Shown piece by piece: positions 16,670 to 24,425 of a DNA stretch of 64,000 nt. Location: positions 62,001 through 126,000 of the forward strand of contig NZ_AP028634.1 of the NCBI RefSeq assembly GCF_033097485.1, written 5' to 3'. This DNA comes from Pyrofollis japonicus (GTDB lineage: Archaea; Thermoproteota; Thermoprotei_A; Sulfolobales; Pyrodictiaceae). The notes under the pieces are model-generated. The model saw nothing but the letters and a program-made list of their open reading frames with translations, made no database searches and was not told the origin of the DNA. Position numbers and translations under genes: made by a program. Every line of letters starts with the position of its first letter. Positions within the stretch are counted from its first letter, which is position 1.

Positions 16670-17084
16670 GCCTATCACCTCCTACAAGATAGAGGTCTTG
16701 AGTTAAGCCTGAGCGGTTTCGGAGAGGTTATTTCATCGAAAATGCGGGCTGAGCCCGACGAAGCCTAATGCCTAGGCCTCTTAATGGCTAAGGTGTGCTT
16801 GCGCGTTGTTTGTGTTCGCAGCGTCCAGCACCGGTAAGAGGGAGCTGCTTGTATAAAAGCATTTCTCCAAACCATTATATGTATGGTGTACATGTTTTCC
16901 AAAAACCTATATATTTAGACAATGTTGCTACGATACGGCCCCCGCAAGGCGTTATCGGCTTGCCCCTCTGTGCATTGTTTTCACACTCTTTTGGAGAATC
17001 TAGGGGAAAAGTATAGTAGGATTTAATTCCCGTAATAGTACCTGTAGGGCGTGAAGGAAGGGAAAGAATTCTCGGTGCAGACCT
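16670..17084. other. Divergent intergenic region with promoter-like elements
   Basis: 415 bases between ino1 (minus) and the ABC transporter (plus). The ino1 ribosome site is at the left end, with a TTAACT-type TATA-like element about 35 bases before its start. CCTATATATTTAG at 16906-16918 and GGATTTAATTC near 17021-17031 are TATA-like elements for the plus strand. An AT-rich inverted ATTATATGTAT segment lies near 16875. No convincing gene was seen; the roughly 150 bases between the first TATA and the ABC start could be a long leader. Confidence 0.4.
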
Positions 17085-18020
17085 TTGATACCTATTCTGA
17101 GAGTTGATAGCGTTACCAAGTATCTCGGCAATCAATTGGTATTGGATAATCTGTCAATGGTTATAGAGAGGCCAATGATATATGGACTTCTAGGCCCCAA
17201 CGGTGCCGGTAAAAGCACACTTCTAAGCATAATAGTTGGGGTATTGGAGCCGGATTCCGGCACAGTGCTTGTCAAGGGAGCCGAGCCTCTCAGCCCAGAG
17301 ACGAGAAAGAGTATCGGGTATTGTCCACAAGAGAACGGGCTCATAGAGCACTTGTCAGGCTATGATAACGCGCTGTTCTATGGAAGGCTCTACGGACTGG
17401 AATCCGGCGCGATTATCGAGGAGGCGACCCGTCTCGGAGAAAGGCTTGGTCTAAGCAAGGCGGTTCTCCGCAGAAAGGTTTCAACGTATAGTGGTGGAAT
17501 GAAGAGGAAGCTTGCAATAATAATCTCGCTTCTCCACGACCCTGAGCTGCTTGTGCTAGATGAACCCACTACGGGGCTTGACCCGGAGACACGGCGAGAA
17601 GTGTGGAGCCTCCTCGAGGAGCTGAGAAGGGAGGGTAAAGCAGTGGTTCTTGCAACCCACTACATGGAGGAAGCCGATAAGCTATCGGATGTTGTAGGCA
17701 TAATGGATAGGGGTAGGCTGCTTGCAGAAGGCCCACCCGAGGAATTGAAGAAGCGCTATGGGCCGAAAACAGTTGTAGAGCTAAGACTCGAAGAGCCCCC
17801 AGCCAGGGAGATCGTCAGCGAACTATCCTCGAGGTATACTAGAGGTGTTTACGCCGAAGAAGACAAGCTTAGGCTACACATAGACGACCCGGAGAAAATT
17901 GTTCCACGCATACTGGAAGACCTCTACTCAAAAGGCTACCACGTCCTAGAGCTCCGGATAACGAGGCCTACGCTCGAAGACGTCTTCCTAAAACTAACCG
18001 GTAGGAGGCTCAGAGGATGA
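17085..18020 (+). CDS. ABC transporter ATP-binding protein
   Basis: 311 aa, TTG start. Walker A GLLGPNGAGKSTLL (near residue 33), the signature STYSGGMKRKLAI, and Walker B LLVLDEPTTGLDP followed by the ATHYMEEADKL switch region are intact. The C-terminal about 80 residues form the extra domain common in ABC-2-type drug, polysaccharide or membrane-protein exporters. It overlaps the permease gene by four bases (ATGA), so the two form one transporter. The neighbouring surface-protein genes suggest, but do not show, an export role for cell-envelope material. Confidence 0.93.
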   Translation: MIPILRVDSVTKYLGNQLVLDNLSMVIERPMIYGLLGPNGAGKSTLLSIIVGVLEPDSGTVLVKGAEPLSPETRKSIGYCPQENGLIEHLSGYDNALFYGRLYGLESGAIIEEATRLGERLGLSKAVLRRKVSTYSGGMKRKLAIIISLLHDPELLVLDEPTTGLDPETRREVWSLLEELRREGKAVVLATHYMEEADKLSDVVGIMDRGRLLAEGPPEELKKRYGPKTVVELRLEEPPAREIVSELSSRYTRGVYAEEDKLRLHIDDPEKIVPRILEDLYSKGYHVLELRITRPTLEDVFLKLTGRRLRG

Positions 18021-19294
18021 AGGGCAAACAAATCCTCGCATTCATTATCCGTGACCTGAAAATCGTATTCCGCGACAAGGTCGCAGTCTTCTGGCTCATA
18101 GCCTGGCCCCTCATCTGGATCTACTTAGTCGCCTTCGTCTTTGTGCCTCCGGGGGCGGGCTCGCCGGTCCAGCTAGACGTCGGCATTGTTAACGAGGATG
18201 CTCCGCCACCCGGTCTAAACTTTACCTCAGAGGATTTCGTGAAGATAATGTCAAACGTGACCTATAAGGGCAAGCGCATGTTCAATGTAAGGCTCTATGA
18301 GAACGAGACAGCACTACTAGATGACCTAAAGCACGGCAGAATTGATGCAGGCATAATTATACCTAGCGGGTTCTCCTTGAACCTGACCACGGGGACGGCC
18401 AGGATAAGGGTTCTAATAGGTGCTAAGGACCTCTATTCGGCCTCAATAAGCTACGGGGTTGTCAGCGGGTTTCTCAACGAGTTCTCTCGGAGAATAGGCT
18501 TGGTTAAGGCGCGGATCTCTATAACGTATATAGAGCAGTATATGGGCTCACTGGGTGCGAATAAGAGTGTCATCGAGATGGCTAAGAGGTTTATCTACGG
18601 CATAGCAGTGCCTATCAATGCTTCCTATGAGGAGGTTAAGCCGGAGACTCTTGCATCCAGGGAGAATATATTAGGCTGGTACACCGTAGGGGGCATAGGC
18701 ATGATGTTCCTCTACACTGGGTTCTCGGCGGGAGCGGCAGCTATTTACCGGGAGAAATCGAATGGTACTCTTCGCAGGATACTGGCCTCACCGATAACTC
18801 CTGGAACGCTGATAGCAGGGTTAATGCTTTCCAGCATAGTAGTGATGCTTATATCGGCAATTATATTGCTCCTGGCAGGCGTCTATGGCACGGGAGCCCA
18901 CATAGTCTTTGACCCTGCTAACCCGGTTCACTGGCTAGTACCACTGCTCCTATTCATCGCTGCATACATGAGCGTCGGCATAGGCCTACTCTTATCCGTC
19001 TTCGCGAAAACGGAGCACAGCGCCAGCAGCCTAGGCATAGCGCTAGGCCTCCTACTAGCCTTTACAGCGGGCATATGGTTCCCGAAGTCCTGGATGCCGC
19101 GCTGGGCACAGCTACTAGCAGACTACTCTCCCGTAACATGGGTCATGGACGCGCTGAGAAACATCATGGTGTACAACATGGGGTTCAACGAGATAGCGGG
19201 GGCACTAGTGAAGATAGCAATAGCGTCCCTCGTGATACTGTTGCTAGACATAGCAGTGTACCGGGCTAGGCTAAGAAAATACCTTGTGGGCTAA
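18017..19294 (+). CDS. ABC-2-type transporter permease
   Basis: 425 aa. One N-terminal transmembrane helix (FWLIAWPLIWIYLVAFVFV), a long extracytoplasmic domain (residues about 50-210), then five C-terminal helices. This is the architecture of ABC-2/YhgE-Pip-like permeases. The segment IYREKSNGTLRRILASPITP is the classic ABC-2 coupling region. Translationally coupled to the ATPase gene. Substrate unknown. Confidence 0.92.
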   Translation: MKGKQILAFIIRDLKIVFRDKVAVFWLIAWPLIWIYLVAFVFVPPGAGSPVQLDVGIVNEDAPPPGLNFTSEDFVKIMSNVTYKGKRMFNVRLYENETALLDDLKHGRIDAGIIIPSGFSLNLTTGTARIRVLIGAKDLYSASISYGVVSGFLNEFSRRIGLVKARISITYIEQYMGSLGANKSVIEMAKRFIYGIAVPINASYEEVKPETLASRENILGWYTVGGIGMMFLYTGFSAGAAAIYREKSNGTLRRILASPITPGTLIAGLMLSSIVVMLISAIILLLAGVYGTGAHIVFDPANPVHWLVPLLLFIAAYMSVGIGLLLSVFAKTEHSASSLGIALGLLLAFTAGIWFPKSWMPRWAQLLADYSPVTWVMDALRNIMVYNMGFNEIAGALVKIAIASLVILLLDIAVYRARLRKYLVG

Positions 19295-19323
19295 AAGCGC
19301 CCTTCCCTACATGAGGATATAGG

Positions 19324-21294
19324 CTAGCGGCTCGCCATCCCTCGCCTCGCTCTAAGCCTAGCCTCATAGATGACTATTGCCAGGAACACCGTCAGCGTCA
19401 AACCTATTGATACATACTTGTCGAGCTTATCTTCTCCCCCATTGTTTTCCACACTGCTCGCTGTGCTTCCACGACTCGCCTCGTTTTGCGAGCCTCGCTG
19501 CTCACCTGAGGCCATGGTTACTGATGTAGCAGAGTGCGTTGGCTGGGCCGAAGCCTTTCCCCCTCCATTACTGCTCGTCATGGTCCACGTTGGAGGCCCA
19601 GTCGTTATGGCTACTGATTGTGATCCGCTGGCAGCGGTTTGCCCCGTGCTCTCAGATCCCCCGCCGCTACTGTTTCCCGATTCCTTGTCCTTTTCTCCCT
19701 GGCTGAGCGAGTTTATCAGCTGATCAATATCTACCTGGTTATTGTTCTGCGTCCCTCCTCCCTGCTCTCCCGCTGCATTGCTGGCTTGGTTGCCTATACG
19801 TGAAGCCACGAGCTCACTTATTTCCACCATGTATGGGAACGTGTTAGGGGTCTCCGAGACAGGGGCGCCTGGCACGGGGTGGAACTGGTATCCTGGCACG
19901 CCGCCTGGCTGTATGACTGCGAGGACGCCTCCCTTACCGGTATCTATGTACGCCATTAGGGATATTAGGCTGTGCTCGTCCTGCGTGGTGTAGACGTATA
20001 CCTTTCTCTGCCCTAGCCCCTCTATCTCCGCGTTCTTCGTATCCACGAGGACGAACGAGGCTCCATAGACCTCTATCCTACTTGACCCTAGCCGGTTTTG
20101 CGGCAAATAGAGTATGCCTTGCCCCGACCCCTCAACGGTTTCAACGTGTTGGCCCGTAAGCGGGTTGACTGCCTCCAATACGTGTTCTTCTCCGCTCCTT
20201 ATGTTCGAGTCAATGATGTATGCCATTGTGACCGGTGTATCTAGGCCTATGAATAGCTGCATATAGGTGACTGCATGGCCTTTGTACACCCCCATGACGG
20301 CTACGACTATGGTCGATATTATACTGTTCAGCGAGGGAGTACCGCCCGGCGAGAGCATACCGTTTGCATCAACCATGTAGCCGGCATGGATAACTGGGTT
20401 CTCCTCTCGGAACAACCTGTAGCCTCCACTCATCTCCATGTTTATCTCGGCTAGGTAGCGTGCATAGAGAGACCTGCTCACAGCCTGTACTGGGCCTTGT
20501 TGCTCAGTGCTCCTCTCCATATAGGCTTCCTCGAGTATCAGCCCAGTCTCTTTGTCAACGACGAGCTCGTGTATGACTCGCTTCTGCTGCTTCTGCCCGT
20601 TCCGCTCAACTATAGCATCCATTACCGCTACGAGTGCTACTACGTCCCGGGTAGTGCCCTTGGGCAAGGGGATAGTCATGCCTGGAGCGATCTTCGCCAG
20701 CCCATTGCTGCCCTGGTTGAAGGGCGATAGGTCGTATCTCCCCTCGAACTTCACGGCATAGGGTATCTCCTTGTCGCCCCACTTGATGCGTATCAGTGAG
20801 CCCTGCTCAGCGTTCCTCAAGAGGCCCGGGTCTACCCAGAAGGGTCCATTAAACGGCTCCTTTGGGGGCACAACCGCGTCCTCGGCGCTAAATGCGCCCA
20901 CGTCTCTCTTGTTCGCCCAGACAGCGTAGTAGAGATGGACACCCTTCTTGTCGATGCTCTTCACCACGTAATGCTCATAGATGTTGAGCGCAGAAGATCT
21001 CCCGACCTTGAACACCGGTATCTTGTGGTGCCCAAGACCTACCCCGCCGTACACTGATACCTCGTCGCTCAGCGAGGACCTCCATCCAGCCCACGGGCTA
21101 ATGGTGAGCGAGCCAGAAACACAAACGTAGGCAACGTGAAGCCCCGGCCTTATCCATCCAAGTCCAGTACTCTTAGCCTTCACAGTCACTGGCTGAAACA
21201 CTGCTAGAGTAAGGACTACGAGCACTAAGCCACCATATAGAGCCTTGTATCTCATGCCATACACCATAGCCTGGTACTGCCTTATTGGTTGCAA
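19324..21294 (-). CDS. Large secreted surface protein with C-terminal membrane anchor
   Basis: 656 aa. It begins with a signal-like helix (ALYGGLVLVVLTLAVFQPV). About 500 residues of beta-rich extracellular sequence follow, then a low-complexity Ser/Gly/Thr/Gln linker (about residues 545-625) that looks like a glycosylated stalk, and finally one transmembrane helix (VSIGLTLTVFLAIVIYEA) with a basic tail. This is the layout of archaeal surface-layer or stalked envelope proteins. No enzyme motif or known family was recognised. It is convergent with the ABC permease and divergent from a second protein of the same layout (21364-22350). Confidence 0.7.
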   Translation of the reverse strand: MQPIRQYQAMVYGMRYKALYGGLVLVVLTLAVFQPVTVKAKSTGLGWIRPGLHVAYVCVSGSLTISPWAGWRSSLSDEVSVYGGVGLGHHKIPVFKVGRSSALNIYEHYVVKSIDKKGVHLYYAVWANKRDVGAFSAEDAVVPPKEPFNGPFWVDPGLLRNAEQGSLIRIKWGDKEIPYAVKFEGRYDLSPFNQGSNGLAKIAPGMTIPLPKGTTRDVVALVAVMDAIVERNGQKQQKRVIHELVVDKETGLILEEAYMERSTEQQGPVQAVSRSLYARYLAEINMEMSGGYRLFREENPVIHAGYMVDANGMLSPGGTPSLNSIISTIVVAVMGVYKGHAVTYMQLFIGLDTPVTMAYIIDSNIRSGEEHVLEAVNPLTGQHVETVEGSGQGILYLPQNRLGSSRIEVYGASFVLVDTKNAEIEGLGQRKVYVYTTQDEHSLISLMAYIDTGKGGVLAVIQPGGVPGYQFHPVPGAPVSETPNTFPYMVEISELVASRIGNQASNAAGEQGGGTQNNNQVDIDQLINSLSQGEKDKESGNSSGGGSESTGQTAASGSQSVAITTGPPTWTMTSSNGGGKASAQPTHSATSVTMASGEQRGSQNEASRGSTASSVENNGGEDKLDKYVSIGLTLTVFLAIVIYEARLRARRGMASR

Positions 21295-21363
21295 TAGGTT
21301 TGGGCTTGATTACACGTAATCAAAGCTCATCGTAATGCCTAGATACGGGGCTTCTCCTCAGCG

Positions 21364-22350
21364 GTGCTAGAGGGCTTGGAGCATTGTGTAGAACACGTAT
21401 TATTGATATCAGTAGTGGTAATGCTCTTGACGACAATTGTCGTCGGCCTAGCGGTAAGTGCTAGTGCAATGATACCTCCTAGCCCCCTAGTACGGGAAGG
21501 AGATGAGATACACTACACGATTACGTGCTCGAAGGACTCGAGTAGCGTAGTCATAGACCTAGCATTGGTGGCCAAGGATGTTGAGTTCGCGCCACCTGGC
21601 TCCAGCAGCACGTTTAGCTACAAGATGGTAGCTAGGGCTGAGATAGTAGACGTAGGCACTAGCAATAATATGGATGACTTGCCGTGCCAGGACTTTGTCC
21701 GCGAACTCGGCTTCCTATCAATGCAGGATCTTGAACAACTGCTCCGAGACCACAGGGTGGCAGTAACAGTAACTAATCTCGGAGAACGCGATGCATGGTT
21801 CCTAGTGGATAAGGGGTTCGAAGGCTCGCTAAACATTGGAGGCGATGCGGGGGCCCAGCCTGGTGCCAGGAGCCTCGTCGTTGTGTGTAGTCCTTTGAAA
21901 CGCTTGGCAATCGTCTATGACGCTCAGAGCAGGCTCGTTACATACATGTATTTCGAGGACCCCAAGGAAGGCTCTAGTTGTACTGTCTCGCTCCACAGTA
22001 CAACACTGCAGGTAGCCCCGGGAACAGTTCTAGACAGGGAAAGCATGGAGAGCTACAAGGCTGCCACAAAGGCCTGCAAAACAATTCCTAACGGATACAT
22101 TATTGGGTCATCAGGTACCAGCACAGTACAACAACTAGTTGTTGCTACCAAGACTGTTACCAGTACAACGACCCTCTGGAAAACAGTCACAACAACCACT
22201 ACGGTTACAGAACAACCAGTAACCGAAGAAACCGTGCCGAATGAAAGCTCGGCTCGGCTAGGCTATGCACGCGTGGCTCTGGTTGCAGCGCTGGCTCTTC
22301 TGGCAATACTTGTGATAGGCTCAAGGCATGCTCGGCGAGAAAGAGCTTAG
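21364..22350 (+). CDS. Secreted surface protein with Thr-rich stalk and C-terminal anchor
   Basis: 328 aa, GTG start. N-terminal hydrophobic signal (LLISVVVMLLTTIVVGLAVS), a beta-rich domain with several Cys residues (ITCSKDS, DDLPCQDF, VVVCSP, SSCTVSL), a Thr/Val-rich stalk near residues 255-290 (TTTLWKTVTTTTTVTE), and a C-terminal helix ALVAALALLAILVIGS with an Arg-rich tail. Same layout as the divergent 19324-21294 gene, so the pair probably shares a promoter region and acts together at the cell surface. No family recognised. Confidence 0.65.
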   Translation: MLEGLEHCVEHVLLISVVVMLLTTIVVGLAVSASAMIPPSPLVREGDEIHYTITCSKDSSSVVIDLALVAKDVEFAPPGSSSTFSYKMVARAEIVDVGTSNNMDDLPCQDFVRELGFLSMQDLEQLLRDHRVAVTVTNLGERDAWFLVDKGFEGSLNIGGDAGAQPGARSLVVVCSPLKRLAIVYDAQSRLVTYMYFEDPKEGSSCTVSLHSTTLQVAPGTVLDRESMESYKAATKACKTIPNGYIIGSSGTSTVQQLVVATKTVTSTTTLWKTVTTTTTVTEQPVTEETVPNESSARLGYARVALVAALALLAILVIGSRHARRERA

Positions 22351-22498
22351 CCCGCTAAACGCTTGGCCGCCTCTCAGTAACACGGAGTATTGCAATGAAC
22401 ATATCGGTTTCTCTCTTTTCACTAGGACGGTGCTTTTATTGCCTCCCAGCCGCATACGTGGAGCTATTCTACCATGGGGGCACAGGGTAGGGTAGCTG

Positions 22499-23452
22499 AT
22501 GCCAGTTATCAGCCTCGTTGGCGGTATAGGTATTGAGCTAAGAGTACGCAGCGCCGAGATAGCGGACAAAGTAGCTGATGCTTACCAGGGCCTCTTCGCC
22601 CGGCGCTATATCCCGGTAAAAGGCGTCGTGGAGACCGCTTCTATACCCGTCAAGGCTGTAGTGGAGTGGTGGAATGGGGACGGCTTCGAGGTAACGGGCT
22701 ACGAGTTCGGCGAGAAAGCTGATGCCTACTATGTTCGTAGCGGTGTACCCGAGCCCTATGTCAACGAGGCTCCTGTCTTCTTCATGCTGCAGGTCGCTGC
22801 CAGGACCTATGCTAGGAGCGGCTACATCTTGCTCACCGACAGCGTGGTCATACACGATCCGTCAAACGGCCACGGGGTGCTGCTCCTCGGCTACCCGCAC
22901 GGCGGCAAGAGCACTATCGCAGTGCTCTCCCTGGCCCGGGGACTCGGCGTCGCTTCGACCGAGAACACGGTTGCAAGGCTCCGAGAGGATGGGCGCCTAG
23001 AGGTCCTCGGCGGCACGACGGTGCTGCTCTACGATCCACGCGGCATAGAGCGCTACGGTGTCCGGCCACCCCTGGAGCCAGTGGGTGTGACTAAGCACGG
23101 CTACCATATTGTTGACCTTGAGGCAGCTGGGCGCAGTAATAGGGAGAAGCCAATACTAATTGACTCGATATATGTTCTCCACTGCTCATTCAGCGCCACT
23201 GGGTCGAGCTTCGAAAAAGTCTCGGGCAGGAAGAGGAGGAAAATACTCTGGCACTTCGCCTCCTCGCTGATAAGGGGAGACGACTACTATGACCCGTACC
23301 CCTTGAACCTCGCCACCAAGGACGTGGACGAGCAGGTTGCTCGCATCATTTACCGCATGGCGTCGGCCTACGTGGATAGCTTCTACGAGGCCTTCGGGGC
23401 CCACGACCAGGTCCTTGAAACGATTCTCCGGAACACCTCGTGGCTAGCATAG
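22499..23452 (+). CDS. HPr-kinase-like P-loop protein
   Basis: 317 aa, ATG start. The key motif is a Walker A loop GYPHGGKST at residues 131-139, preceded by DSVVIHDPSNGHGVLLL. The kinase loop placed directly after a short beta hairpin, followed by an ASTENTVARL segment, is the arrangement of HPr kinase/phosphorylase-like domains, which act on small proteins or free serine. The N-terminal about 100 residues are a separate unknown domain; no transmembrane segment is seen, so it is probably cytoplasmic. It lies between surface-protein genes and an exported MBL protein on the same strand. Substrate unknown; a general ATP-binding role is the safe call. Confidence 0.55.
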   Translation: MPVISLVGGIGIELRVRSAEIADKVADAYQGLFARRYIPVKGVVETASIPVKAVVEWWNGDGFEVTGYEFGEKADAYYVRSGVPEPYVNEAPVFFMLQVAARTYARSGYILLTDSVVIHDPSNGHGVLLLGYPHGGKSTIAVLSLARGLGVASTENTVARLREDGRLEVLGGTTVLLYDPRGIERYGVRPPLEPVGVTKHGYHIVDLEAAGRSNREKPILIDSIYVLHCSFSATGSSFEKVSGRKRRKILWHFASSLIRGDDYYDPYPLNLATKDVDEQVARIIYRMASAYVDSFYEAFGAHDQVLETILRNTSWLA

Positions 23453-23501
23453 ACGCGTATACGCGTGGGAATCCCTCCTCTTCCTACACGGGCAACCCGT
23501 T

Positions 23502-24404
23502 TTGCCGAGAGCGATTACATCTCCCTTGCTCATACTCGTATTGCTCGCAGTACTCCTAGCACTTCTAGGCATGTACGTGCTGGGGGTAAATAGGGTAGGA
23601 GAGTGCTTCAGACCGTCAGAGACGGGCACTCCCAGAGCCCAAGGCATCGGCAGCGTTGCCTGGGCAAGGCTCTACATCGTGGTGGATAACCGGGCTTGGA
23701 AGGGCCTAGAGCCAGCATGGGGCCTAAGCGTATTCGTCGAGACACCGGTAGCCAACATATTGTTCGATACGGGGCCGGACGACTACATCCTAGGACTCAA
23801 CGCCCATAGGCTCGGCATAGACCCGTGCAACGTCTCAGCCATAGTGGTCTCGCACGAGCACCTAGACCACATAGGCGGGTTAGCGTACATAGCCCAGCAC
23901 TGCCCGGATAAGCCAGTCTACGTCCCTCGCGGCTTCAACCCGGACACGCTAGACGCTCTCCACGGAATGGGGCTCCACAGCATCATAGTGGTCAACGAGA
24001 CAACGGAGATAGCACCGGGCATACTGATACTTGGCCCGCTCCACGGGCCTCCATGGGAGCAGAGCCTCGCCGTAAACGTGGCCAGCCAGGGCCTAGTACT
24101 ACTAGTCGGATGCAGCCACCCCGGAGTAACGAACATAGCCAGGAAGGCAGTAGAGGAAACCCACCGCCCCATAGCACTGGTTATCGGCGGCTTCCACCTC
24201 TTCGGCACACCAGAACCAGTCTGCAAACAAATAGCCGACACTCTCGTCAAGCTGGGAGCAAAGTACATAGCACCGATACACTGCAGCGGCGACACAATAA
24301 GAAACGTTTTGAGGACATACTATCCACAGCACTACATAGACGCAAAAGCAGGCACAACAATCTACATCGCAGAGAAAAGCGTACAAGTACAGAGCCAGTA
24401 TTAA
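23502..24404 (+). CDS. Membrane-anchored metallo-beta-lactamase-fold hydrolase
   Basis: 300 aa, TTG start. A single N-terminal hydrophobic helix (LLILVLLAVLLALLGMYVLG) places the enzyme outside the cell or membrane-bound. The catalytic domain has the HEHLDHIGG metal motif (near residue 115), a GCSHPGVTNI segment, GGFHLF, and PIHCSGD, which together match the subgroup around MJ0301/dihydropterin (DHPS-like) MBL proteins. Those are cytoplasmic in the cases I know, so the signal anchor is unusual. Activity could be phosphodiester or phosphate-ester hydrolysis; not provable here. Fifty bases downstream of the HPr-kinase-like gene. Confidence 0.75.
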   Translation: MPRAITSPLLILVLLAVLLALLGMYVLGVNRVGECFRPSETGTPRAQGIGSVAWARLYIVVDNRAWKGLEPAWGLSVFVETPVANILFDTGPDDYILGLNAHRLGIDPCNVSAIVVSHEHLDHIGGLAYIAQHCPDKPVYVPRGFNPDTLDALHGMGLHSIIVVNETTEIAPGILILGPLHGPPWEQSLAVNVASQGLVLLVGCSHPGVTNIARKAVEETHRPIALVIGGFHLFGTPEPVCKQIADTLVKLGAKYIAPIHCSGDTIRNVLRTYYPQHYIDAKAGTTIYIAEKSVQVQSQY

Positions 24405-24425
24405 CTATCTACTCCGCGGGAAAGA

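Noticed and set aside
16795-17016. 73-residue plus-strand frame in the ino1/ABC intergenic region
   Set aside because: Composition is not protein-like, it spans TATA-like elements and lacks a ribosome site.
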